Source of the DNA: UMGS1840 sp045661305
GTDB lineage: Bacteria > Bacillota > Clostridia > UMGS1840
Direction: 5' to 3'
DNA: 64,000 nt
Assembly (NCBI GenBank): GCA_045661305.1
Contig: JAZRFJ010000001.1
Coordinates: 1-64,000, forward strand
Positions 17,008-25,427 of the stretch are shown piece by piece. The translations under genes were made by a program, and so were the position numbers. Numbering within the stretch: the stretch's first letter is position 1; the number at the start of each line of letters is the position of its first letter. The notes beneath the pieces are model-generated. The model was not told where the DNA came from and made no database searches. It saw only the letters and a program-made list of their open reading frames with translations.

Positions 17008-18267
17008 TTAACCTAATTTGCGAAGAATGTACGCCGCAATATTTTTCGTATAGCTAACCAAACGGTCACATTCTATATATTCATTTGGCTGGTGTGCACC
17101 GCCAAGTTCACTAAAATCGCGTCCTGCACCGTAACCGTAAGCACGGTCGCTACCATATTTTGAGATAACTGATAAATCAGAAAGACAAGAACCGCAAACC
17201 AAAATTTCATCTCCTGTTGCCTCTCTTGCTGCCTCAACCATTCCGACAACATCCTCGCTGTCAGGCTCACAGTGAACATAATGGAAAAATCTTGTTGCAG
17301 GTTTAAATCCATCTCCGATAATCCCAAGAGGCTCAAGCCTTTTTGCAAGTATTTCTTCAATTTGTGAAAATTCTTTGTAAATTTCGTCTTTTGTTTTATC
17401 TGTATAGAATACGAAATATGCTTCTCCTATTCCTAAATCCATACCGTTGTTACCGACACGCACGCCCATATAGCGAAGTGAAGTGTCAGGAATTATTGTC
17501 CCTTTATAAAATCTGTTTTCCGAAAGTTCTTTTCTTCTGTTCTCTTTAAATTTTGCTATTTCCTCAAGTACAATCGGTATAGCTTTTGCAGTAAGCTCAG
17601 CACTGTCAACTGTTTCTTTAGTATGATATGTATATTTCATCTCACCGCCGCCTGAACCGCAGTGCCATATCTGGTTATCCCGTCCATCCATACTTACTAT
17701 ACTTTCACATTGTGTTTTTAAAACTGCTGCAAGTGCACCGTGAGAGCCGCCATATTCTTCATCGCTGTATGCTGAAAACACAAGGTTTGATGACGGCACA
17801 AAGCCTTCTTCTTTAAGGAGCTTTATAATAAAAAGTGCAGACGCTAACGCATACTTATCATCGCACGCACCTCTGCCATAGATTTTTCCATCTTTTATTT
17901 CACCACTCAGAGGGTCTTCATCCCAGTTTGCAGGATCGCCTATTTCTACAGTATCAGTATGTGCCATAAGCATAAGTGTATCTTTATCTTCTTTACCTTT
18001 CCAGACAGCATTGACATTATAACGGTTTTCAAGTCCGCGTCCCTCTAAATAATCAGGATGATTTTTGAAGTCCTTAATATCAAGAGGAGAATAAATTTCA
18101 CTTTCAAGTCCAAGTTCCTGACAGAGAGAATAAACATATTCTGCCATCGGTTGCTCGTTTCCGTGAGTTTTAAAATTCTCCGAATTAATTTTTATCATTG
18201 AGCTTAAAAGTCTAAAGAGTTCCTCTTTTCTTTCTTCAATAAGCTCGCATATTTTTTTTACTTTCAT
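17008..18267 (-). CDS. M20-family metallopeptidase (ArgE/DapE/PepV-like)
   Basis: 419 aa. It has the M20 two-zinc site: LMLMAHTDTVEIG (first His and Asp), GRGACDDKYALASALF (bridging Asp), and SDEEYGGSHGALA (Glu-Glu general base and ligand), plus a late His in GGAHQPNEYIE. The segment about 185-305 is the dimerisation/lid domain. Family members cleave dipeptides or deacylate amino acids; the substrate here is not decidable, though DapE-like and Xaa-dipeptidase relatives are closest by motif. It stands alone downstream of the tRNA cluster terminator, with GGGGGT as RBS. Confidence 0.85.
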   Translation of the reverse strand: MKVKKICELIEERKEELFRLLSSMIKINSENFKTHGNEQPMAEYVYSLCQELGLESEIYSPLDIKDFKNHPDYLEGRGLENRYNVNAVWKGKEDKDTLMLMAHTDTVEIGDPANWDEDPLSGEIKDGKIYGRGACDDKYALASALFIIKLLKEEGFVPSSNLVFSAYSDEEYGGSHGALAAVLKTQCESIVSMDGRDNQIWHCGSGGGEMKYTYHTKETVDSAELTAKAIPIVLEEIAKFKENRRKELSENRFYKGTIIPDTSLRYMGVRVGNNGMDLGIGEAYFVFYTDKTKDEIYKEFSQIEEILAKRLEPLGIIGDGFKPATRFFHYVHCEPDSEDVVGMVEAAREATGDEILVCGSCLSDLSVISKYGSDRAYGYGAGRDFSELGGAHQPNEYIECDRLVSYTKNIAAYILRKLG

Positions 18268-18313
18268 GGTTTAACCCCCATTGTTTATATTTTTATAAAC
18301 CGTTATAAAAGTT

Positions 18314-18349
18314 GAAAAAAAGACAGATTTCTATATCAAAACCTGTCTT
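18314..18349 (-). terminator. Terminator of the tRNA cluster
   Basis: A stem of AAGACAGGTTT with AAATCTGTCTT on the minus strand (one mismatch), followed by seven U, lies just after tRNA-Gly. Confidence 0.85.
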
Positions 18350-18354
18350 CTTTC

Positions 18355-18429
18355 TGGAGCGGAAGACGAGATTCGAACTCGCGACGTTCACCTTGGCAAG
18401 GTGACGCTCTACCACTGAGCCACTCCCGC
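18355..18429 (-). tRNA. tRNA-Gly (GCC)
   Basis: 75 nt with encoded CCA. The acceptor arm GCGGGAG pairs with CTTCCGC; the anticodon loop TTGCCAA is closed by TCACC/GGTGA, giving GCC; the T-loop GTTCGAATC is canonical. It is the last of three tRNAs transcribed together. Confidence 0.97.
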
Positions 18430-18445
18430 ATAATATTTGAAATTG

Positions 18446-18521
18446 TGGTGCCTCCGACTAGAATCGAACTAGTGACACAGGGATTTTCAGTCCCTTGCTC
18501 TACCAACTGAGCTACAGAGGC
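18446..18521 (-). tRNA. tRNA-Phe (GAA)
   Basis: 76 nt with encoded CCA. Acceptor GCCTCTG/CGGAGGC, anticodon loop CTGAAAA gives GAA, D-arm AGCTCAGTTGGTAGAGC and T-arm CTAGTTCGATTCTAG are canonical. Confidence 0.97.
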
Positions 18522-18618
18522 AAATCTCTATGCACACTAAAGTGAGATGATAACTCCAAAAAACACCGAAACTTAAAACCAAGTCCCCCCGAAGTAAAAC
18601 ATCCCCCGAAAGTAAAGA

Positions 18619-18695
18619 TGGCGACCCGGATGGGGTTCGAACCCACGACCTCTAGCGTGACAGGCTAGCGTTCTAACCAGCTGAACTACCGGGCC
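18619..18695 (-). tRNA. tRNA-Asp (GTC)
   Basis: 77 nt with encoded CCA. Acceptor GGCCCGG/CCGGGTC, anticodon loop CTGTCAC gives GTC, T-arm GTGGGTTCGAACCCCAT. It is the first gene of the cluster; about 97 nt of non-coding spacer separates it from tRNA-Phe. Confidence 0.97.
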
Positions 18696-18728
18696 ATATT
18701 TACTTCCTCTTTTTTAGAGAACAGAAAT

Positions 18729-18757
18729 ATTATATCACATTAAATATGTTTTGTCAA
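18729..18757 (-). promoter_or_regulatory. Promoter of the tRNA-Asp-Phe-Gly cluster
   Basis: TTGACA (18752-18757), 17-nt spacer and TATAAT (18729-18734), a full consensus promoter as expected for stable RNA. Confidence 0.85.
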
Positions 18758-18839
18758 TACTTTTTTTCTTTTTTATTGTTTTTTATTTTATTCCTCTTCC
18801 CGCTCTAATTTCAATAAAGCGGGAAGATTATAAATAAAT

Positions 18840-20090
18840 TTATGCTTTTCTCTCTATATAAGGTTCTTTTCCTTTGTTAATACAGTCTTTTGTTATTACA
18901 ACCTTTTTTATTGTCGGGTCTGATGGTGCCTCAAACATTATATCTGTCATGACATTTTCAACTATCGAACGAAGACCTCTTGCACCTGTTTTTTGGTCTA
19001 TTGCTTTTTTCACAATAGCTTTCAAGGCATCATCTTCAAACTCAAGTTCAACACCGTCATATCGCATAAGCTTGCAGTATTGTTTTAAAACAGAGTTTTT
19101 AGGCTCTTTAAGAACTCTCAACAAATCTTCTTCCGCAAGCTCAGAAAGTGCAACAACATTCGGGAGTCTTCCGGCAAATTCAGGAATAAGCCCAAACTTT
19201 ATTAAATCCTGAGGAATAACCTTTGAAATTAAAGCTGATTTTGTTGTTTCTTTTTTTGACGCAATAGTAGAATTAAATCCAAGCGACGAGCTTTGCGTTC
19301 TCTTTTCGATAATTTTTTCAATTCCATCAAACGCACCGCCACATATAAAGAGAATATTTGTAGTATCAAGCTTCAAAAACTCCTGTTGAGGATGTTTTCT
19401 TCCACCCTGAGGCGGAACATTTGCAACAGTTCCCTCAATGATTTTTAGGAGTGCCTGCTGAACGCCTTCACCGCTTACATCCCTTGTAATAGACGGATTC
19501 TCACTTTTTCTTGCAATTTTATCTATTTCGTCTATATAAATTATTCCTTTTTGTGCACGCTCAATATCATTATCAGCAGCCTGAATAAGTCTTAAAAGAA
19601 TATTTTCAACATCTTCGCCCACATATCCCGCTTCAGTTAAAGTTGTTGCATCGGTAATAGCAAGCGGAACATCAAGAATTTTAGCTAAAGTCTGTGCAAG
19701 AAGTGTTTTTCCACTTCCTGTGGGTCCTAAAAGAAGAACATTGCTCTTTTTAATTTCAGTATCGTCTTTCGTATCGTTTTTCCATACTCTTTTATAGTGA
19801 TTATATACTGCAACAGATAAAGCTATTTTGGCTCTATCCTGACCTATAACATAATCATCAAGTTTTTCTTTTATTTCTTTTGGCTTAAGATTTTTCGGAT
19901 TGTTAGCTGTCTTTTTCTTCTTTGCCCTTTGCGGAGAGAAAAATTCACTATTAGGCATAATAATTTCAAAACAGTTTATAACACATTCGTCACATATATT
20001 TGCAGCACCGCCCGTTATAAGCTGGTCTACTTCGCCTTGATATCTTCCGCAAAAATAGCAGAAATTATTATCATTATTTCTGTTTGACAT
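18840..20090 (-). CDS. clpX: ATP-dependent protease ATP-binding subunit ClpX
   Basis: 416 aa. N-terminal zinc-binding domain with C11, C14, C33, C36 (CYFC...CDEC), AAA+ module with Walker A LLGPTGSGKTLLAQ (about residue 120), Walker B GIIYIDEIDKIARK, and the RKHPQQEFLKLDT pore region, then a C-terminal small domain ending in GARGLRSIVENV (sensor 2). It unfolds ssrA-tagged and other substrates and passes them to ClpP. It lies 87 nt downstream of clpP across a hairpin. Confidence 0.97.
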   Translation of the reverse strand: MSNRNNDNNFCYFCGRYQGEVDQLITGGAANICDECVINCFEIIMPNSEFFSPQRAKKKKTANNPKNLKPKEIKEKLDDYVIGQDRAKIALSVAVYNHYKRVWKNDTKDDTEIKKSNVLLLGPTGSGKTLLAQTLAKILDVPLAITDATTLTEAGYVGEDVENILLRLIQAADNDIERAQKGIIYIDEIDKIARKSENPSITRDVSGEGVQQALLKIIEGTVANVPPQGGRKHPQQEFLKLDTTNILFICGGAFDGIEKIIEKRTQSSSLGFNSTIASKKETTKSALISKVIPQDLIKFGLIPEFAGRLPNVVALSELAEEDLLRVLKEPKNSVLKQYCKLMRYDGVELEFEDDALKAIVKKAIDQKTGARGLRSIVENVMTDIMFEAPSDPTIKKVVITKDCINKGKEPYIERKA

Positions 20091-20130
20091 TAAATTTCAA
20101 TTCCTTTTCAATATTAAAAGTTAATAATGA

Positions 20131-20156
20131 CGGTATGATGAGCTGTCATCATACCG
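20131..20156 (-). terminator. Hairpin between clpP and clpX
   Basis: A perfect 11-bp stem CGGTATGATGA/TCATCATACCG with a 4-nt loop lies in the 87-nt clpP-clpX gap. The downstream U-tract is weak (TCATTATTAAC), so it may be a partial terminator or a processing/stability hairpin that sets clpP above clpX. Confidence 0.55.
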
Positions 20157-20177
20157 CATCAATCTTTATTTATTTTT

Positions 20178-20759
20178 CTACCTTTTTTCTATAACCTTGT
20201 CAATAAGACCGTATTCCAATGCCTGCTGTGCTGTCAAGAAGTTATCTCTTTCAGTATCCCTCTGGATAACCTCAAGTGGCTGACCTGTTCTTTCGCTCAT
20301 AATCTGATTGAGTTTTTCACGAATTCTGATTATTCTGTCAGCATGGATTTTTATATCTGTTGCCTGTCCTTTAGTCCCGCCTAAAGGCTGATGAATCATA
20401 ATTTCGCTGTTTGGAAGTGCTATACGCTTTCCTTTTGCCCCTGCAGTGAGTAAGAATGCTCCCATGCTTGCAGCCATACCAACACAGATTGTAGATACAT
20501 CACATTTGATATACTGCATTGTGTCATAAATTGCCATACCGGCTGTAATCGAACCACCGGGACTGTTAATATAGAGATTAATATCCTTATCAGGATCCTC
20601 ACCCTCCAAAAACAGAAGCTGAGCAACCACCAGGCTCGCTGTTGCATCGTTTACCTCATCTGACAAAAATATTATTCTGTCTTTAAGTAATCGCGAAAAT
20701 ATGTCATAGCTTCTTTCACCGCGACCTGTCTGTTCAATTACATAAGGAATAAAGCTCAT
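20178..20759 (-). CDS. clpP: ATP-dependent Clp protease proteolytic subunit
   Basis: 193 aa. Catalytic triad S98 (GMAASMGAFLL), H123 (IMIHQPLGG) and D172 (RDTERDNF). The N-terminal loop and the handle region IHADRIIRIREKLNQIM are standard. It forms the tetradecameric barrel that degrades substrates fed by ClpX. It sits 24 nt downstream of tig, so tig-clpP-clpX is one transcription unit, the usual order in Firmicutes. Confidence 0.97.
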   Translation of the reverse strand: MSFIPYVIEQTGRGERSYDIFSRLLKDRIIFLSDEVNDATASLVVAQLLFLEGEDPDKDINLYINSPGGSITAGMAIYDTMQYIKCDVSTICVGMAASMGAFLLTAGAKGKRIALPNSEIMIHQPLGGTKGQATDIKIHADRIIRIREKLNQIMSERTGQPLEVIQRDTERDNFLTAQQALEYGLIDKVIEKR

Positions 20760-20783
20760 TAGATAACCACCTTTATATTACTT

Positions 20784-22292
20784 TTATTCTTCAGTTTTTT
20801 TCTTTCTTGTTGTTTTAGCTGGTTTTTCTTCTGTATCAGCTGCTTTTTTTGTTGTTGTTTTCTTTGTTGCTGTTTTTTTAGCTGGTTTTTCTTCTGCATC
20901 AGCCTTTTCTGCTGTCTTTTTTGTTGTAGCTTTCTTTGTTGTTGTCTTTTTAGCAGGATTTTCTTCTTTCTTCAATTCAGCCTCTTTTTCCTTTAAGTAC
21001 TCTTCTTCAGAAATTTCCTGACAAACAGCATTTTCTTTAACAAAGTCAACTGCTTTCTTAACAATTATGTCTTTTTCAAGTTCAGCTCTTGGTATCATTG
21101 AAAGGACTTTATCCTTTTCAACGCCATACTGTTCTGAAATCTTTTCAACTTCATTATTCACATCATCATCTGTTGCTTCAATTTTTTCTGCCTTAGCAAC
21201 AGCGTTGAGAACGAGAAGTGATTTTACCTGTGCTTCAGCCATAGGTTTGAACTGACTTAAGTAACTAGCTTCGTCCATGCCTGTAAATTTAAGATACATT
21301 TCTCTTGAAATACCCTGTTGCATCATTGATGTTTCCTGTTCGCGTGCAATATAATTTACTCTGTCTTCAATCATTGCATCAGGAATTTCAACCTCAACAG
21401 TTTTAGCAATTTCCGAAATCACGCTGTTTTCAAATTCAGCATCTGCTCTTTCATCGAGCTGTTTTTGCATTTTAGCTTTCATATCAGCTTTATATTCTTC
21501 AATTGTATCAAACTCTGAAATATCTTTTGCAAAATCATCGTCAAGCTCAGGAAGTTCTTTTTTGCTTACTTTAACGATTTTAACATCAAACTGTGCTTCT
21601 TTACCTTTCAATTCTTCTGCATGGTAATCTTCCGGGAATGTAACATTAACCTTAACATCATCATTTGTGCCTTTTCCGATAAGCTGGTCTTCAAAGCCAG
21701 GAATAAACTGTCCTGAACCGATTGTAAGGTCATAGTTTTCTGCACTTCCGCCTTTAAATTCTTTTCCGTCTACAAAGCCCTTATAGTTAATTGTAGCAAT
21801 ATCGCCATTTTCGATAGCACGGTCTTCAACTGTAATCATTCTTGAGTTTCTTTCTCTTAAAGATTCAAGCTGAGCATCTATCTGTTCATCTTTTACAGTA
21901 TAGACAACTTTTTTAGCTGTTATACCTTTATAATTTTTAACTTCAACAACAGGACGAACATAAACCTTTGCTGTAAATGTGAAGCCTTTTTCTTTAGAAA
22001 CATCATCAATAGAAATATCAGGCTGAGAAACAACATCAAGTTTTGTTTCATCGAGCGCTTTTTCATAAGCTTCAGGCAAAAGATCATTTATAGCGTCTTC
22101 AAAAAATACGCCTTCCCCATACATTCTTTCAATCATAAAACGCGGTGCTTTACCTTTTCTGAAGCCCGGAATCATAATTTTTTTCACATTTTTGATATAA
22201 GCCTTCTGAGTAGCTTCTGCAAATTTTTCAGCATCAATACTAACAGAAAACTCTACCTGATTCTTTCCTAAATCTTTTACTTTGATAGCCAT
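20784..22292 (-). CDS. tig: Trigger factor with a long Lys/Thr/Ala-rich C-terminal tail
   Basis: 502 aa; typical trigger factor is 425-435. Residues 1-~145 are the ribosome-binding domain (the signature is read as MIPGFRKGKAPRFMIERMYG), ~150-240 the FKBP-type PPIase domain (IATINYKGFVDGKEFKGGSAEN), ~245-435 the chaperone arms. From about 446 there is a low-complexity basic tail built from PAKKTTTKK-, EEKPAKKTATKK- and EEKPAKTTRKKK-like units, similar in composition to histone H1 tails. It folds nascent chains and acts as prolyl isomerase. The tail could bind rRNA or nucleic acid; that is inference. The promoter lies at 22331-22358. Confidence 0.95.
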   Translation of the reverse strand: MAIKVKDLGKNQVEFSVSIDAEKFAEATQKAYIKNVKKIMIPGFRKGKAPRFMIERMYGEGVFFEDAINDLLPEAYEKALDETKLDVVSQPDISIDDVSKEKGFTFTAKVYVRPVVEVKNYKGITAKKVVYTVKDEQIDAQLESLRERNSRMITVEDRAIENGDIATINYKGFVDGKEFKGGSAENYDLTIGSGQFIPGFEDQLIGKGTNDDVKVNVTFPEDYHAEELKGKEAQFDVKIVKVSKKELPELDDDFAKDISEFDTIEEYKADMKAKMQKQLDERADAEFENSVISEIAKTVEVEIPDAMIEDRVNYIAREQETSMMQQGISREMYLKFTGMDEASYLSQFKPMAEAQVKSLLVLNAVAKAEKIEATDDDVNNEVEKISEQYGVEKDKVLSMIPRAELEKDIIVKKAVDFVKENAVCQEISEEEYLKEKEAELKKEENPAKKTTTKKATTKKTAEKADAEEKPAKKTATKKTTTKKAADTEEKPAKTTRKKKTEE

Positions 22293-22330
22293 TATAAAAT
22301 TCCTCCATTTTGCATTTATAACATCAATTT

Positions 22331-22358
22331 ATTATACCACATATTTTCAAAAATGCAA
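22331..22358 (-). promoter_or_regulatory. Promoter of tig-clpP-clpX
   Basis: TTGCAT (22353-22358), 16-nt spacer and TATAAT (22331-22336) with an upstream TGG, an extended -10 form, on the minus strand. Confidence 0.55.
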
Positions 22359-22437
22359 GTGTTTTTTCAAAATTATCCATATTTTATTGAAATTTTTGGA
22401 ATATTCACCACAACAGTTTAATAATTTCCAAAAATTA

Positions 22438-24741
22438 TTAAAGCTTCGCTCTTATAATCTTTCCGCTTGTTGTTTTTGGAAGTTCATCTTTAAATACAAC
22501 AATTCTCGGATATTTATACGGAGCAGTATGCTCCTTAACATAATTCTGAATTTCTTTTTTAAGTTCTTCACTCGGGTCAGTTCCTTTTGTAAGGACTATG
22601 CTTGCTTTAACTACCTGTCCTCTTATTTCATCAGGCTCGGCAGAAACTCCGCACTCTAAAACATACGGAAGCTCCATAATAACATTTTCAATCTCAAAAG
22701 GTCCGATACGATAGCCTGAAGATTTGATAACATCATCAATTCGTCCTACATACCAATAGTAACCGTCCTCGTCTTTCCACGCAACATCACCTGTATGATA
22801 ATATCCGTCATGCCATACCTCGTCAGTTTTTTCCTTATCACCATAGTAGCCTGAGAACAATCCGCAAGGTGCACCGTCTTTAATATTAATACAAATTTCT
22901 CCTGTTTCACTTGTTTTAACCTGCTTTCCGTCTGCATTAAGAAGCTCAACCTTATAAACAGGAGCAGGTTTACCCATTGAACCGATTTTGTGAGGCTTTC
23001 CAACAAGATTACCAATAATCATTGTGCTTTCCGACTGTCCGAAGCCCTCTTTTATCTGTAATCCTGTTACTTTCTCAAACTGCCTGTAAACTTCAGGATT
23101 CAATGCTTCTCCTGCTGTTGTCATATGCTTTACAGATGATAAATCATATTTTGAAATATCCTGTTTAACCAGCATACGAAGCATAGTCGGAGGTGCACAG
23201 AAGGTTGTTATATTGTGTTTTGCAAACATAGGAAGAATTTCGGCCGCATCAAAACGGTCAAAATCATAAACGAATGTTGCAGCTTCACATAACCATTGTC
23301 CGTAAAGCTTACCCCACATTGCTTTTGCCCAGCCTGTATCTGATATAGTAAAATGCAGTCCGTCGGGGTCTACATTGTGCCAGTATTTTGCAGTATGGAA
23401 ATGTCCCAAAGGATATTTATGATTATGTGCTGCAATTTTAGGATAGCCTGATGTTCCTGATGTAAAGAACATAAGCATCAAGTCATCACCGCACGCAGTA
23501 TCCTCTGTTCTATCAAAATGAGAGCTGAAACGCTTGTATTCTTCGTCAAAATTTCTCCAGCCTTCTCTTTCTCCGCCCACTATCATTTTTGTTGTAAGCT
23601 GTGGACAGCTTTGGGCTGCTATATCAACCTGATGTGCAACATCGTCATCGCTTGTACAGATAATTGCACTTATTCCTGCTGAATCAAAACGATATTTAAG
23701 GTCATGCTCCTGAAGCTGATTAACAGCAGGAATAGCAATAGCACCAAGCTTATTAAGACCGAGCATTGCAATCCAGAACTGATAATGACGCTTTAAAATA
23801 AGCATAACTCTGTCGCCCTTTTTAATCCCAAGAGAAGCGAAATAGTTTGCACACTGGCTTGAAAGCTTTCTCATATCTGTGAAAGTAAATCTTCTTTCCA
23901 CATTATCTTTTGAAATATGAAGCATAGCAAGCTTGTCCGGTTCTCTTCTTGAAAGCTCATCAACAAGGTCGAAAGCAAAATTAAACTTATCTTCATTTTT
24001 GAATTTTATTGATGTCGGTGTTCCCTGTTCATCTTCTGTAACATCAATAAATTTATGGTATATTCTGTCTTTTGTGTCCGCACTTTTATGTACAGTACCT
24101 ATAATCTGTTCAGTAGTAGCCATATCGGAAGCCATTTCCTCAACAGTATCATCATCAGCCCTGAGTACAAATGCATAAAATTTGCAGTCCTTTCCGTCTA
24201 CTGCAATCATTCCGTGGGGGGTTTTACTGTTATAATAGATACTGTCACCAGGACCTAAAACTTCTTTATGATTGCCAACCTGAACCATAAGATGTCCTTC
24301 GATTACTATATCACATTCCTGACCTTCGTGGGTTTTTAATTCAATGTCCTTATGTAACGCATCTTCACTGTAAACACATTCAACATAAAGAGGCTCAGCA
24401 ACACGCTTTCTGAATGAAGAAGCAAGATTATAATAGGTCATTCCGTGTGCTTTTTCAATTCTTTGACCTTCTCCTCTTCTGGTAACGGTATATGATTTAA
24501 GCATAGGGCTTACACCCTCAACTATATCAGTAACATCAACACCGAGTGCAATCGCACACCGGTAGATAAACGCAAAGCTCAAATCATGCTCGCCCTTTTC
24601 ACAAGCCACATATTCTTCTTTTGTAACATCAGTAAGCTTTGCCATCGTTTCAACAGAAATTCCCATAATTTCTCTTAATTCTTTGATTCTTTTGGCAATC
24701 TCCATTATTTTTAAATCCAAACCGATAAAGCCCTTATCCAT
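22438..24741 (-). CDS. XRE regulator-cupin-AMP-dependent acyl-CoA ligase fusion
   Basis: 767 aa from the ATG at 24741; AAGGAG upstream and the loss of a plausible RBS further up exclude a 19-residue extension. Three parts: an XRE-type helix-turn-helix (12-73, AKRIKELREIMGISVETMAKLT), a cupin (about 135-192, HEGQECDIVIEGHL...GPGDSIYYNSKTPHG), and a full ANL adenylate-forming enzyme (about 250-767). The last has MFFTSGTSGYPKIAAHNH (P-loop-like A3), YHTGDVAWKDEDGYYWYVGRIDD (A7-A8) and the catalytic Lys in PKTTSGKIIRAKL. The enzyme resembles acetyl-CoA synthetase/medium-chain acyl-CoA ligases; the acid is unknown. The HTH-cupin part is like PuuR/SutR regulators, where the cupin senses a ligand. 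A T-box stands upstream. Confidence 0.85.
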   Translation of the reverse strand: MDKGFIGLDLKIMEIAKRIKELREIMGISVETMAKLTDVTKEEYVACEKGEHDLSFAFIYRCAIALGVDVTDIVEGVSPMLKSYTVTRRGEGQRIEKAHGMTYYNLASSFRKRVAEPLYVECVYSEDALHKDIELKTHEGQECDIVIEGHLMVQVGNHKEVLGPGDSIYYNSKTPHGMIAVDGKDCKFYAFVLRADDDTVEEMASDMATTEQIIGTVHKSADTKDRIYHKFIDVTEDEQGTPTSIKFKNEDKFNFAFDLVDELSRREPDKLAMLHISKDNVERRFTFTDMRKLSSQCANYFASLGIKKGDRVMLILKRHYQFWIAMLGLNKLGAIAIPAVNQLQEHDLKYRFDSAGISAIICTSDDDVAHQVDIAAQSCPQLTTKMIVGGEREGWRNFDEEYKRFSSHFDRTEDTACGDDLMLMFFTSGTSGYPKIAAHNHKYPLGHFHTAKYWHNVDPDGLHFTISDTGWAKAMWGKLYGQWLCEAATFVYDFDRFDAAEILPMFAKHNITTFCAPPTMLRMLVKQDISKYDLSSVKHMTTAGEALNPEVYRQFEKVTGLQIKEGFGQSESTMIIGNLVGKPHKIGSMGKPAPVYKVELLNADGKQVKTSETGEICINIKDGAPCGLFSGYYGDKEKTDEVWHDGYYHTGDVAWKDEDGYYWYVGRIDDVIKSSGYRIGPFEIENVIMELPYVLECGVSAEPDEIRGQVVKASIVLTKGTDPSEELKKEIQNYVKEHTAPYKYPRIVVFKDELPKTTSGKIIRAKL

Positions 24742-24771
24742 TTTAAAATTCTCCTTTTTTAAAATATACTC

Positions 24772-25049
24772 TAGCGTGACAGTAGTTATCCGAACCACGC
24801 CTGGAATGGCGTTATTTCGGCATTTTTTAACTTGTCGCTCTCGAAAGGCGACAGCCTTACTTCGTTCTCCGCGTCAAAAACTGCTCAAAATTCCATCCCT
24901 TTCAGGTTCAAAGAATTTTTTGCAAACTATTTTTATGTCAATACAAGAAAAAAACGCAAGCAATACTGTTGTATTGTCAAGGCTTTTGACGCAGTAGTGA
25001 CAAAAAAGAGAAAGCAAAAAACGAGGTTCGGATATCTTCTGTCACGCTA
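24772..25049 (-). mobile_element. Inverted-repeat element A (MITE-like), in the leader of the XRE-cupin-ligase gene
   Basis: 278 bp bounded by 25-bp terminal inverted repeats (24772-24796 and 25025-25049, 23 of 25 matching; ends TAGCGTGACAG and CTGTCACGCTA). The outermost TA on each side is consistent with a TA target duplication, as in IS630/Tc1-mariner MITEs. It codes for no credible protein. Its minus strand shares ordered blocks (GCGGAG..GAAGT..GGCTxTCGCC..CGACAAGTT..GGCGT..TTCGG) with element B at 54256-54532. It separates the T-box terminator from the RBS of the downstream gene. Confidence 0.75.
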
Positions 25050-25053
25050 CACA

Positions 25054-25371
25054 TAAAAAAACCCGCCTCAAAGAGTTTTTCAATGTCTTTGAGACGAGCT
25101 TATAATCAAAAATCAAAAATTATAATACCCGCGGTACCACTCAAATTGCACTTTTTAAAAAAAGCACCACTTTCAGACTCTTTCAAGCCCTATGCACTAA
25201 CGCAGCCTACGCGAAAAGGTTCTACTTGCTTTTATAAAAAATAAAAAAGCTTTCTTCCTTTCAACTCAGGAGCTACAAACATCGGTATTCACTTTTTTGG
25301 CTCGCACCAACCGCCAATTCTCTCAAAAGCTATCTCCGAAGCCCTCTCCGTCAAAGTTTTTAAATTTTTAC
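25054..25371 (-). promoter_or_regulatory. T-box riboswitch leader
   Basis: On the minus strand: stem I with the conserved distal part AGAGAATTGGCGGTTGGTGCGAGCC, read in two pieces (AGAGAATTGGCGG, then TTGGTGCGAGCCAA); the T-box sequence GAGTGGTACCGCGGGT at about 25127-25142; and a 12-bp terminator (CTCGTCTCAAAG/CTTTGAGGCGGG, 25062-25101) with a U-run. Uncharged tRNA pairing should prevent termination. The specifier codon is not clear from inspection: GUA (Val), UUU (Phe) and GCU (Ala) are all possible readings near 25266-25280. The next gene on this strand is the XRE-cupin-ligase fusion, not a classical aminoacyl-tRNA synthetase. Confidence 0.9.
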
Positions 25372-25377
25372 GCGACT

Positions 25378-25406
25378 ATATTAACATATTTTTTCTGTTT
25401 TGTCAA
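25378..25406 (-). promoter_or_regulatory. Promoter of the T-box transcript
   Basis: TTGACA (25401-25406), 17-nt spacer and TAATAT (25378-25383) on the minus strand; predicted start about 25371. Confidence 0.75.
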
Positions 25407-25427
25407 TAGTTTTTCAAAAAATAAATC

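Noticed and set aside
18522..18618. Possible fourth tRNA or small RNA in the Asp-Phe spacer
   Set aside because: The spacer has repeated CCCCGAAGTAAA-like units but no cloverleaf or promoter.
18796..18826. Hairpin CTTCCCGCT/AGCGGGAAG below clpX as a terminator
   Set aside because: The stem is good but no U-tract follows on either strand, so I did not list it as a terminator.
24683..25056. Open frames across element A
   Set aside because: They run through the terminal repeats and the ligase N-terminus, differ in each frame, and have no RBS; the element is better seen as non-coding.
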